A stretch of 33,786 nt of DNA from JBCCFW01 sp039029535 (GTDB lineage Bacteria; Acidobacteriota; JBCCFW01), in contig JBCCFW010000075.1 of NCBI GenBank assembly GCA_039029535.1, positions 1-33,786 on the forward strand, given 5' to 3'. The notes under the pieces were generated by a model. It was not told the origin of the DNA and ran no database searches. It was given only the letters and a program-made list of their open reading frames with translations. Both the position numbers and the translations under genes were made by a program. Positions 1 through 7,530 of this stretch are shown here, piece by piece; positions within the stretch are counted from its first letter, which is position 1, and each line of letters begins with the position of its first letter.

Positions 1-108
1 CTCCTACGAGGACTATGGCGCCGTCACGGCGTGGCTGCCGGATGGGACTGCGCGGACCTCATCGGCGCTCGGGGTGCCGTGGCTGTATACGGGACGACGG
101 CTGAGACC
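1..108 (+). pseudogene. RHS-repeat protein fragment, cut off at left edge and at an IS junction
   Basis: Reading frame 2 (codons from base 2) gives residues with the hallmark of an RHS core end: an SYEDYG stretch, then a Gly-x-Pro-Trp-Leu-Tyr-Thr-Gly-Arg-Arg-Leu run. This resembles the conserved GNPYLFTGRRYDPETGLYYYR motif that precedes the variable C-terminal toxin of RHS/polymorphic-toxin proteins. The match stops at GRRLRP, where PETGLYYYR should follow. Beyond that the frame reads into a TGA at 131-133 and similarity passes to a transposase in another frame. The gene starts outside the window. The assignment rests on motif recognition only, so the exact junction (about base 105-115) is approximate. 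Confidence 0.6.
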
Positions 109-365
109 TGTCGTCGTCTCGGACTGGCCGTGAAGAAGACCCGTCCCTACACGCCAAGGACCAATGGCAAGGCCGAGCGCTTCATCCAGACGCTGTCTCG
201 AACCTGGGCCTACGGCCGCTTCTACCGGACCTCAGCCCAACGACGCCGGGCCCTGGCGCCATGGCTCCGTCGGTACAATGAGCGACGCCCTCACCACGGC
301 ATCGGAGGGCTCACCCCGCTCCAGCGGCCGGAGATGTCCTGACCACGACGTCCCTGGACACCACA
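109..365 (+). mobile_element. IS481-family transposase remnant (C-terminal part of DDE domain)
   Basis: Frame 1 encodes a typical end of an IS481-type (rve/DDE integrase) transposase. A CRRLGL segment leads to RPYTPRTNGKAERF, which carries the third catalytic acidic residue (Glu of KAERF). Then come an RRYNERRPH motif and a final GLTPLQ motif, with the stop at 340-342. Only about the last 75 residues are transposase-like; the N-terminal HTH and the first two catalytic Asp residues are absent, so the element is dead. The 23 bases after the stop end in CACCACA at 365. Read backwards this begins TGTGGTG and could be the right terminal repeat, but no partner repeat is visible. An open frame from 31 spans the junction and is not a real gene. 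Confidence 0.7.
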
Positions 366-440
366 GCTAGGAATCCCAAGAACCCATCAGCGCTCGGGCG
401 CGCGGAGTTGATGGAAGCTGCGGGGAGGTTGTTGAAATGA
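366..440 (+). pseudogene. Possible 3' tail of the interrupted RHS-type gene
   Basis: Frame 3 is open through this stretch and ends ..GRAELMEAAGRLLK, with TGA at 438-440. That TGA overlaps the ATG of the next gene (437-439) as ATGA. The helical-looking tail and the 4-base coupling suggest it is the original C-terminus of the gene whose upstream part lies at 1-108, separated now by the IS remnant. The segment is too short to recognise by family, so this is inference from layout. Confidence 0.35.
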
Positions 441-670
441 ACGAGCATGGCGTTAGGAAGGGAGTCCTGACGATTACCAATTCTCGTGACGTCGCTGTGA
501 GGCTGCGTCTGGAGCCCTGGGCCGAAGAGCATGCGCTTCCGCCAGCGACATCTGTCGGCGTCAGCTACTCAGGGCCTGCCGACAGGGGTGACTTTGAGGT
601 CGAGGTCTCTGTCGAGGAGATCGTCGTGTACGGATGGGCCGGCTCATTGCTTGAGGTCGTGCCGAGGTAG
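437..670 (+). CDS. Small hypothetical protein, candidate immunity partner of the RHS gene
   Basis: This gene encodes 77 aa with no signal peptide or membrane segment. The central sequence has a LEPWAEEHALPP motif, then VSYSGP and a VYGWAGS segment near the end. That pattern looks like a small all-beta protein family I have seen as uncharacterised proteins, but I cannot name it. The start is supported by GGGGAGG at 422-428, 8 nt before ATG 437. The start overlaps the stop of the preceding open frame (ATGA), so it was probably translated by coupling to the RHS-type gene. Small genes immediately after RHS genes are often immunity proteins, so that role is possible but unproven. Base composition is visibly less GC-rich than the genes to the right. 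Confidence 0.6.
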   Translation: MNEHGVRKGVLTITNSRDVAVRLRLEPWAEEHALPPATSVGVSYSGPADRGDFEVEVSVEEIVVYGWAGSLLEVVPR

Positions 671-765
671 TTGCCGCTGGGAGCTGCGTCAAGTCCTAAT
701 TGGGCTAGTCCTGAAGGCCAAGACGACGTTCTGGACTGGGTCCCTGTGGATGTTGGGAGTCTCCC

Positions 766-1059
766 ATGGCACGTTCGATGGACGGTGTTGCTGCTCTGGC
801 AGAGCTGTTGAGCGATGAGCAGGAGTGGCATGTTTGGCTCCTCGAGTTCGGTCTGACTCATGCTCAGATGAGACTGGCGCTTCATCAAGGAACGTACCCT
901 CGGCATCGGACTCTCGAATGTATCGATTGTGTTCGGACTGAAGGTGACGTCCGAGGGGGGCCCTACTCGTTGGAGATTGAGCGCACTTCTTGGCACGGCG
1001 AGAGCATGGTCGAGCTCCGAGCCAAGGATGGAAGCTTCCGTCTAGTCTGTGGCTCCTAG
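766..1059 (+). CDS. Hypothetical protein, 97 aa
   Basis: This is a predicted soluble protein of 97 aa. It contains a WHVWLLEFGLTHAQMRL helix, a CIDC cysteine pair near residue 52, a GDVRGGPY turn, and a C-terminal strand-rich part ending LVCGS. I do not recognise the family. The start at ATG 766 is preceded by GGGAG (755-759). This forms a perfect GGGAG-T-CTCCC palindrome (755-765) that would cover the ribosome site. A second ATG at 778 is an alternative. Like its neighbour at 437-670 it has less GC-rich codon use than the genes further right, so it may belong to the same transferred accessory patch. 671-765 between them holds no other feature I can see. Confidence 0.5.
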   Translation: MARSMDGVAALAELLSDEQEWHVWLLEFGLTHAQMRLALHQGTYPRHRTLECIDCVRTEGDVRGGPYSLEIERTSWHGESMVELRAKDGSFRLVCGS

Positions 1060-1223
1060 CGCGAGGTGACTGGCCGCAACTAGCGAATCACCAGTGTCGC
1101 CTGCCCGCTGAGCTGATCAGCCTCGAAACCCCGCCGCTTTCGTGGACGTGCTCTCGTCCTTGCAATGTGGACCGATCGCCGCCCTTCGGCCATGCTTGCC
1201 GCACGCCTCGGAGGGCCCCACTG

Positions 1224-2441
1224 ATGCGACGTGTGACCGCGCTGCTCGTTCCTCTCCTCTCCCTGACTGCCGCAACGCCGAGTCAGGCCTCCCTGACCGT
1301 GGAGCTCGGTTGGCTCGCTCCGCGCATCCCCGCCACCACGCACCCTTGCGAGATGTTGCCCGGCTGGGAGTTGCCGCTCTCCGAGGCACCGCCGTTCGAC
1401 GCGCCCCAGCTCGCCGAGCTCATGGTCGGGCTCGCCCACTCACCCTGCGAGCGACACGCGCTCTATCGTGCCGCTCACGCTCAGGGCTGGAGCCCCCAGG
1501 CCGTCGTCGAGGCCTGGCGCAAGCACCGCGACCCCGACTGGTGGGCCGTCGAAGAGCTCCGACAGTTCGAGGCTCTCGCGGACGGCGACCTCGCTTGGCT
1601 GCGCGACCGGCTCTTGGCCCCCGAGGTCGCCGACCTCCTGCGGCTCGACGCTGTCACGGAGAGCCGGCTCACTCACCTGCCCAGCGCAGTCGTCGCGTTG
1701 GTCGGCGAGGCGCCGGGTCGTCATCTCCACTTCCTGCTCGCGCGCGCGCTCGACGAGACGGAGACGCCCCATCACCGAGCTCGGGCGCTCACCGTGCTGG
1801 CTCACTCCGCCGGGCCCTGGTCCTTGCCGGGCGTCGAAGAGCTCTTCGCGCTGGTGATCCGTGACGACCTCGATTACCGGGTGCGACGGGAGGCCGTCCG
1901 GGCCCTGTGCAGTTGTGAAGATCAGCGCGCCAGCGTGTTGGAGCTGCTCACCGGACCACCGGTGCCGCTCCCGCTCTACGCCATCCAGGAGCACTGTCGG
2001 CTGCGTGACCCGCAGGTGCCGCAGCGAGTCCAGGACGAGGTGCTCGAATGCCTGGTCGAGACGGCCAGTGACTCGCACCATGACCTCGAAGGACGAGCGT
2101 GGCTCTTCTGGTGGATCGCCGAGGAGGACCCCCGGCTCGGTTGGCAGTACATGACCGACGCCCTCTTCGGCTGGCGGCCGGAGCTCGTGCCGGTGGTCCT
2201 CGTCGAGCGAGCTCGCGATCCCGACTGGGTCATCGAGACCTTCCCCGACGGGCACTCCTGGCGACTCGACCTCCTCGAAGATCTCATCCACGCCGGGACC
2301 GACCACGAGGACGTCGAGCTCGCCGCCGCCCACCAGTGCGCGCTCGCCCGCCTGCTCGCGCGACGTCGGGAGATCGACAACACCGCTCGGCCGGTTCACG
2401 AGGTTGCCCTGTCCGAGAAGCCCTGGAGCGGCTGCGAGTGA
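1224..2441 (+). CDS. Secreted hypothetical protein with helical-repeat (HEAT-like) character
   Basis: The product has 405 aa. ATG 1224 is chosen because GGAGGG (1210-1215) sits 8 nt upstream and because the protein then begins with a Sec signal peptide (MRRVTALLVPLLSLTAATPS, cut near Ala-25). The open frame extends upstream to 990 but overlaps the previous gene. The mature protein is mostly alternating amphipathic helices rich in Leu, Ala, Asp and Arg. A DDLDYRVRREAVRALCSC segment is typical of a HEAT repeat. Several Trp residues and scattered Cys are present, and no catalytic motif is visible. The role is unknown; a periplasmic scaffold is a guess. It ends 18 bp from the convergent gene at 2460. 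The 164 bp before it (1060-1223) show no RNA gene or clear promoter. Confidence 0.65.
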   Translation: MRRVTALLVPLLSLTAATPSQASLTVELGWLAPRIPATTHPCEMLPGWELPLSEAPPFDAPQLAELMVGLAHSPCERHALYRAAHAQGWSPQAVVEAWRKHRDPDWWAVEELRQFEALADGDLAWLRDRLLAPEVADLLRLDAVTESRLTHLPSAVVALVGEAPGRHLHFLLARALDETETPHHRARALTVLAHSAGPWSLPGVEELFALVIRDDLDYRVRREAVRALCSCEDQRASVLELLTGPPVPLPLYAIQEHCRLRDPQVPQRVQDEVLECLVETASDSHHDLEGRAWLFWWIAEEDPRLGWQYMTDALFGWRPELVPVVLVERARDPDWVIETFPDGHSWRLDLLEDLIHAGTDHEDVELAAAHQCALARLLARRREIDNTARPVHEVALSEKPWSGCE

Positions 2442-2459
2442 CCCGAGCGTCGACGTCGG

Positions 2460-2870
2460 TCAACGACGTCGACGCGGACGCAGTGGTCGCTTCTTCTTGT
2501 TGCGGCGCTTCCGCAGCCACTCCCGCAGCCGTGCGGCCTCCGACACGCGACCACCGGGGACGGGCTTGCGTCGGAGCCGTCGCTGCACCGTCTTGCGGTC
2601 GATGCCGAGCATCCGCGCCGTCGCCCGAATGCTGTAGCCCCGCTTGAGCAGGTCGAAGATGAGCGGGTCGAGCTCGGGCTTCTTGAGTCGGAAGCTCTCC
2701 ACCAGCGTCTGGTCGCTGAAGAACTTGCGACAGCTCCGACACTGATACCGCTGGACCAGCTTGTCGTCGCTGCGACGATAGCTCCCGGCCATCCGGTAGA
2801 ACTTCGTCCGCGTCCGACGAAGATGACGGCACTCCTCGTAGGGACAACGCCGTGGCAGCTTCTTGGGCAC
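2460..2870 (-). CDS. Zinc-ribbon/HTH DNA-binding protein, transposase-derived type
   Basis: The product has 136 aa. The N-terminus carries a CPYEEC pair and a YQCRSCRKFF pair, which together form a four-Cys zinc ribbon like that of IS1 InsA and related transposases. Next is a helix-turn-helix (RGYSIRATARMLGIDRKTVQRRL) and a very basic tail of Arg and Lys. No DDE or other catalytic domain follows and no transposase partner is next to it. It is therefore probably a domesticated DNA-binding protein or regulator, or an orphan InsA-like remnant. The frame opens at TTG 2891, but GTG 2870 is preferred because GGAGG (complement of 2879-2883) lies 8 nt upstream. It is divergent from the M14 peptidase gene and convergent with the gene ending at 2441. 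Confidence 0.6.
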   Translation of the reverse strand: MPKKLPRRCPYEECRHLRRTRTKFYRMAGSYRRSDDKLVQRYQCRSCRKFFSDQTLVESFRLKKPELDPLIFDLLKRGYSIRATARMLGIDRKTVQRRLRRKPVPGGRVSEAARLREWLRKRRNKKKRPLRPRRRR

Positions 2871-2989
2871 GACCGGTACCTCCAGCCCCAAGATGCCGCC
2901 CCGACCTCGTCCGCGGGTCCTGGAACGGCTCCGACGGCCTCTTGCCGTTCGGTCGACGAAACACCTCCCGGCGCTTCGAGGGACCGGAA

Positions 2990-3013
2990 GGCCGGGTCGT
3001 TCCCTTCCCGGCC
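2990..3013 (+). promoter_or_regulatory. Inverted repeat in the leader of the M14 peptidase gene
   Basis: A perfect 7-bp stem GGCCGGG (2990-2996) and CCCGGCC (3007-3013) with a 10-nt pyrimidine-rich loop lies 22 bp before ATG 3035. It sits inside the 164-bp divergent spacer between the HTH gene and the peptidase. It could be an operator for the neighbouring DNA-binding protein or an RNA hairpin. GC-rich DNA makes such repeats by chance, so this is tentative. Confidence 0.3.
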
Positions 3014-3034
3014 AGCATCGGGCACCATCGCCGG

Positions 3035-5491
3035 ATGAAGCCAGCCCTCGTCGCCCCGCTCCTTCTCGGCGCGCTCGCGCTCCCCGTCCAGCTCGTCTCC
3101 GCCCAGGCGCTCCAGAGCCCCGAGGACTTCCTCGGGCGCCCCGTCGCCGCCGACTACGGGTTGTCCGATTGGGACGAGATCACGCGCTACTTCGAGCACG
3201 CGGCCCAGGCCAGCGATCGCGTCACGCTGCAGCAGGTGGGCAAGACCACCGAGGGGCGAGACCTCTTCCTCGCCGTGCTCGGCAGCCCGGAGAACCTCGC
3301 TCGCCTGCCGGAGATCCAGGCGGCGTCGCAGCGTCTCCGCGACCCCCGGGGCATCGACGCCGCCGAGCGACGGAAGCTCCTGGAGGACACGCCGCTCACC
3401 CTCTTCATCGCCTGCGCCATGCACTCGATCGAGGCGGCCGCGCCCGAGTTCGCGCTCGAGATGCTGCACCTCTGGGCGAGCTCCGACGAGGAGCCCTGGG
3501 TCACCGCGCGACGCGAGCTGGTCGTGCTGCTCGCGCCGTCGCTGAACCCCGACGGGCTCGAGACCGTCGTCGGTTGGAGCCGTGAGACCGAGGGCACGCC
3601 CTACGAGGGTGCCGGTCTCGTGAAGCTCTACCAGCACTACGCCGGACACGACAACAACCGAGACTGGTTCGCGCTCTCGCTCCAGGAGACCCGGCTGGTC
3701 ACCAAGCTGCTCTATCAAGACTGGAACCCGCAGGTGTACTGGGACGTGCACCAGCAGGGCCAGTCCCGCGAGCGCTTCTTCGTGCCGCCGTACCGCGACC
3801 CCCTCAACCCCAACATCGATCCCGCCATCGTCACCGGCATCTTCAGCCTCGGCATGCGGGCCCTCCACGACATGACCTCCGAGGGGCTCACCGGGATCTC
3901 GACGGGCGTCACGTATGACATGTGGTGGAACGGCGGCAACCGCTCGGTGCCGGCACGGCACGGCATCATGGGCATCCTCACCGAGGCCGCCTCGCCCAAC
4001 CTCGCCGCGCCCACCTGGCTCGACAAGGGTCGCGTCCGCGCGCCGCGCGGTCTCCCGGACAACGCTCCCTCCGTGCGCTTCCCCGCCCCCTGGCCCGGTG
4101 GCTGGTGGCGACTGCGGGACGTCGTCGACTACGAGCTCGCCTTCGCGCGTTCCCTCGTGCGCAACCTTGCCACCGACCGCCAGCACTGGCTGGGCGTGAG
4201 CCTGGGCGTGGCCGAGCGCGCGCTCGAGACGACCGATGGTCCGTGGGGTTGGATCATCCCTGCCGAGCAGCGCGACCGCGGTGGGCTCGAGCGCCTCGTC
4301 GACATCCTCTTGCTGTCGGGCGTCGAGGTCTTCGTGACGAAGCAGCCGCTGGTCGCCGACGACCGCACCTGGCCCGCGGGCAGCCTCGTCCTGCCACGGG
4401 CGCAGCCGCACGGCCTGCACCTCAAGGATCTCTTCGAGCTCCAGCGTTACCCCGACGGTCCCACGCCCTACGACGTCTCCGGCTGGACCTTGCCGTTGCT
4501 GCTGGGCGTCGATCGACTCGAGGTCGTGCGCGCGCCCAAGACCAAGTCGCTCACGCAGGTCCGGACCGTCGAGGCCGCCATGGCCGGGATCAAGGGTCGC
4601 GACGGTGACGGCTGGGATGCTCGCGACAGCGCGACCTGGAAGCGAGTGGTCGCCGAGCTCGCGCGAGGGCGCAGCCTGCGCTACCGCTCGGAGAGCGTCG
4701 ACCAGGCGAGCTTCTCGACCAGCCCCGGTCGCGACGGGCTCAAGCTCACCGGTCTCCCGCGGGTGGGCGTCTACGCTCCGTGGTCGGCGACGAAGAACGA
4801 GGGTTGGCTCCGGCTCGTGCTCGACCAGCACGCCCTGCCGTACACGCGGCTCCGGCCGGAGATGATCCGCGCCGGCTCGCTGAACCGCGACTACGACGTC
4901 ATCGTCCTCCCGATGGTGTCCGAGCGAGGGCTGGAGCACGGCCGTCACGAGGGCACCGTCCCCGCCAAGTACGCCGGCGGTCTCGAGCCGGAGGGTGCCG
5001 TCGCGCTCGAGCGCTTCGTGAAGGCCGGAGGAGTGCTGGTCGCCATGGAGGACTCGGCTCAGTGGTGCATCGAGCTCTTCGATCTCCCGCTGCGAGACGT
5101 GACCGTGCCGCGCAAGGTCGACGGCAAGCCCGAGCACGAGTTCTCCATCCCCGGCAGCGTCGTGCGTGCCGTGCCTGAGCCGTCGGTGCTCACCGGGGGC
5201 CTCGGGACCGACCTGGCCATGTTCTTCTCGCGCGCCTCGGCCTGGGAGGTCGGTGCCGCCGACGAGGGTGAGCTGGAGGTCCTCCTGACCTTCCCGAAGA
5301 ACCGCATCCTGCTCTCGGGCTGGGCGCGGGACGAGCACGCCATCGCCGGCCATGCCGCCTGGGTGCGCTCGCAGCAGGGTGACGGCGTCGTGCACCTCTT
5401 CGGCTTCCGGCCGCAGTACCGCGGCTGGTCGCAGCGCACCTTCCAGCTCATCATGCGCAGCCTGCTCCTCGAGCGGGCCGAGGCCGACTGA
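3035..5491 (+). CDS. Secreted M14-family zinc carboxypeptidase-like metallopeptidase
   Basis: The product has 818 aa. A Sec signal peptide (residues 1-24, cut after VSAQA) sends it to the periplasm or outside. The M14 catalytic domain spans about residues 35-345. Zinc ligands are His130 and Glu133 in the HSIE motif and probably His239 in DVHQQG. NPDG at 171-174 and a probable catalytic Glu317 in ILTEAAS complete the site. A long C-terminal part (about 560-800) has a glutamine-amidotransferase-like fold signature (VGVYAPW, DYDVIVLP, AGGVLVAMED). This long architecture is common in bacterial M14 enzymes annotated as peptidases of unknown specificity. No strong ribosome site precedes ATG 3035. 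The frame also opens upstream at GTG 2852, which would place sequence before the signal peptide. The DDAH gene follows 7 bp later, so they are probably one operon. Confidence 0.85.
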   Translation: MKPALVAPLLLGALALPVQLVSAQALQSPEDFLGRPVAADYGLSDWDEITRYFEHAAQASDRVTLQQVGKTTEGRDLFLAVLGSPENLARLPEIQAASQRLRDPRGIDAAERRKLLEDTPLTLFIACAMHSIEAAAPEFALEMLHLWASSDEEPWVTARRELVVLLAPSLNPDGLETVVGWSRETEGTPYEGAGLVKLYQHYAGHDNNRDWFALSLQETRLVTKLLYQDWNPQVYWDVHQQGQSRERFFVPPYRDPLNPNIDPAIVTGIFSLGMRALHDMTSEGLTGISTGVTYDMWWNGGNRSVPARHGIMGILTEAASPNLAAPTWLDKGRVRAPRGLPDNAPSVRFPAPWPGGWWRLRDVVDYELAFARSLVRNLATDRQHWLGVSLGVAERALETTDGPWGWIIPAEQRDRGGLERLVDILLLSGVEVFVTKQPLVADDRTWPAGSLVLPRAQPHGLHLKDLFELQRYPDGPTPYDVSGWTLPLLLGVDRLEVVRAPKTKSLTQVRTVEAAMAGIKGRDGDGWDARDSATWKRVVAELARGRSLRYRSESVDQASFSTSPGRDGLKLTGLPRVGVYAPWSATKNEGWLRLVLDQHALPYTRLRPEMIRAGSLNRDYDVIVLPMVSERGLEHGRHEGTVPAKYAGGLEPEGAVALERFVKAGGVLVAMEDSAQWCIELFDLPLRDVTVPRKVDGKPEHEFSIPGSVVRAVPEPSVLTGGLGTDLAMFFSRASAWEVGAADEGELEVLLTFPKNRILLSGWARDEHAIAGHAAWVRSQQGDGVVHLFGFRPQYRGWSQRTFQLIMRSLLLERAEAD

Positions 5492-5498
5492 TCGAGCG

Positions 5499-6269
5499 AT
5501 GCTCCGTCCACGAGCTGCCCTCACGCGTCGACCGGGTCCCGAGCTGGTCGCATGCGAGCTGACGCATCTCGTGCGCGAGCCCATCGACGTCGAGCGCGCC
5601 TGCGAGCAGCACGCGGCTTACGAGCAGTGCCTGCGAGAGCTCGGCCTGGAGGTGACCTCGCTTCCAGCGCTGTCAGGACATCCCGATGCCGTCTTCGTCG
5701 AGGACGTCGCCATCGTGCTCGACGACCTGGCGATCATCACGACACCGGGCGCAGCCTCGCGTCGGGACGAGCGGGAGAGCGTGGCGACCGTGCTCGCGAC
5801 GCGACGCGAGTTGCACCGGCTGTCCGAAGACGCGCGACTCGACGGAGGGGACGTGCTCGTGGTCGGTGACGTCCTCCACGTCGGACGCTCGACGCGCACG
5901 AACGACCGTGCCGTCGACGAGCTGACCGAGCTGCTCAGCTCCCGCGGGATCCGCGTTCAGTGCGTGCCGGTCCACGGCTGTCTCCACCTGAAGACGGCGT
6001 GCACGTCGCTCGGTGACGGGACGGTGCTCGTCCATCGCGCTTGGATCGATGCTGGCGAGCTGATCGTCGACGAGCTCGTCGACGTGCCGGCGAGTGAGCC
6101 CGGCGGCGCCAACGTCGTGGTGGTCGGCGAGGCCGTGGTGGCGTCGGCGTCGTTCCCCGAGACCGCGGAGCTCCTGCGCCAGCGAGGGCACGAGCTCCAG
6201 ACGGTCGCGCTCGACGAGCTCGAGAAGGCCGAGGCGGGGCCGACCTGCCTGAGTCTCCTGCTCAGCTGA
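5499..6269 (+). CDS. N(G),N(G)-dimethylarginine dimethylaminohydrolase-like amidinohydrolase
   Basis: The product has 256 aa, the usual DDAH length, with no signal peptide. The family hydrolyses methylated arginines to citrulline and methylamines. Visible matches to the pentein fold include the FVEDVAIV strand (Glu68-Asp69), LDGGDVL (Asp115), and a RSTRTN segment as in animal DDAH. The catalytic His163 is in HLKTAC and the nucleophile Cys250 is in the C-terminal PTCLSLLL. All expected catalytic positions are present. ATG 5499 lies 7 bp after the M14 peptidase stop, implying co-transcription. Its last 8 bases overlap the convergent GT4 gene (6262-7500). Arginine deiminase or another amidinohydrolase activity is possible, but the sequence looks most like DDAH. 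Confidence 0.88.
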   Translation: MLRPRAALTRRPGPELVACELTHLVREPIDVERACEQHAAYEQCLRELGLEVTSLPALSGHPDAVFVEDVAIVLDDLAIITTPGAASRRDERESVATVLATRRELHRLSEDARLDGGDVLVVGDVLHVGRSTRTNDRAVDELTELLSSRGIRVQCVPVHGCLHLKTACTSLGDGTVLVHRAWIDAGELIVDELVDVPASEPGGANVVVVGEAVVASASFPETAELLRQRGHELQTVALDELEKAEAGPTCLSLLLS

Positions 6270-7500
6270 GCAAGTCGGGCCGTCGGTCTTCGAGGATCGC
6301 CTGGAAGAGCCGGGCGGCGTTCTCTCGTGATCGGCCGCGCTCGTGACGCTCCCGCACGCGCTCCCAGGCGGCCCGACCCATGGCAGTGCGGTCGGCTTCG
6401 GAGCGCACGAGACGAAGCAGGGCGTCCGCGAACGAACGGGCGTCGTCGGGGGTCGCGAGCAGCCCGCTCACGCCGTCCTCGACCAGCTCGGGAATGCCCG
6501 ACAGGCGCGTCGACACGACGGGACGTCCAGCCGCCATGCCTTCCATGAGGGCGATGGGGATGCCGTCGTGGTCGCCGTCGTCGGTCACGCGGCAGGCGAG
6601 CACCGACAGGTGAGCGGCGTCGCGCAGGGCGAGAGCCCGGGCATGCGGGATGGCGCCGTGCAGGGTCACCTGCTCCTCGAGCTTCAGCTCGGTGACGAGA
6701 GCTTCGAGCCGCGCGCGCTCGGGGCCGTCACCGACGAGGTCGAGGTGGACGGGCTCCCCCTCGTCGCGGACGAGCGCGAGAGCCCGCAGCAGCACGTCGT
6801 GTCCCTTGACCGGGCCGAGGCTGCCGACGGCCAGCAGGCGCAGTGGGGAGTCGGGCGGACCGTCGGCGGGGAGCTCGGGGCAGGCTTCCGGAACGGCGAC
6901 CCCGAGACGGTGCACGACGACGCGGTCGTCGGGGAGACCGGGGCGGTGCGCGTGGAGCCGTGTCTTCTCCGACTCGGAGATGGCGATGACGCGGCGGGCG
7001 TCGCGGAGCTTGGGGCGGGCGAGCAGGAGCCCGTGATCACCGTGGCAGGTGAACGAGAAGCTCGCGCCCGAGAGCCTCGACGCGACCCAGGCCACGGTGC
7101 TGGCAGCGAAGAGGAACTGCGAGTGCAGGTTGTCGTGCTCGTCGACCTCGCGGGCGAGGAGCGCCCCCCAGGCGAGGTGCAGCGGCGAGCGGAGCTGGAA
7201 GCGGAGGAGGAAGGGCGACGTGTGCGGCCGCAGCACGTCGATCAGCAGGCTCAGCAAGGTCGGCGGCCGACGCACGAGCCAGTACAGGAGCGCCAGCCAG
7301 GGGGCGGGGGAGGCGAGCGACGCGAGGCGGGTGACGCTCGGGTCGAGCTCGGGATCGGCGGCCGGGTCGTGGGGACCCGGGTCGTGCATGGTGACGACCC
7401 GGAGGGGAAGACCGGCCTCCCTCAGCCCGCGGACCTCCTCGAGCGTGAAGGTCTGCGAGAGACAGGGATAGCTGTCGACGAGGTAGACGAGCCGCCGCAT
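6262..7500 (-). CDS. GT4-family glycosyltransferase
   Basis: The product has 412 aa, a typical GT-B length. The N-terminal Rossmann domain starts MRRLVYLVDSYPCLSQTF, the form seen in exopolysaccharide and colanic-acid type transferases. The C-terminal domain begins near residue 217 with LLAVGSLGPVKGHD, followed by VGDGPER and VTLHGAIPHARA. It then has the nucleotide-sugar motif DGIPIALMEGMAAGRPVVST, with the Glu pair of the E-x7-E signature. It should transfer a sugar from a nucleotide donor in the cytoplasm, and the acceptor is unknown. It lies 30 bp downstream of the FGE-fold gene on the same strand, so it is probably the last gene of the operon starting at 11806. Its 3' end overlaps the DDAH gene by 8 bp. 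Confidence 0.88.
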   Translation of the reverse strand: MRRLVYLVDSYPCLSQTFTLEEVRGLREAGLPLRVVTMHDPGPHDPAADPELDPSVTRLASLASPAPWLALLYWLVRRPPTLLSLLIDVLRPHTSPFLLRFQLRSPLHLAWGALLAREVDEHDNLHSQFLFAASTVAWVASRLSGASFSFTCHGDHGLLLARPKLRDARRVIAISESEKTRLHAHRPGLPDDRVVVHRLGVAVPEACPELPADGPPDSPLRLLAVGSLGPVKGHDVLLRALALVRDEGEPVHLDLVGDGPERARLEALVTELKLEEQVTLHGAIPHARALALRDAAHLSVLACRVTDDGDHDGIPIALMEGMAAGRPVVSTRLSGIPELVEDGVSGLLATPDDARSFADALLRLVRSEADRTAMGRAAWERVRERHERGRSRENAARLFQAILEDRRPDLLS

Positions 7501-7530
7501 CGTGGCGTCACCCGCGCGCGGCGTGCTCGG

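Noticed and set aside
31..342. A single 103-aa protein starting at GTG 31
   Set aside because: Only its second half is transposase-like; the first part is the RHS sequence read in the wrong frame.
990..1223. N-terminal extension of the secreted protein starting at 1224
   Set aside because: It overlaps the previous gene, has no ribosome site, and would bury the signal peptide.
2396..5584. Minus-strand open frame of over 1000 codons opposite the M14 peptidase gene
   Set aside because: Its composition is Arg/Gly/Glu-rich without any recognisable domain, and it lies antisense to a clear peptidase. Long antisense frames are expected in GC-rich DNA.
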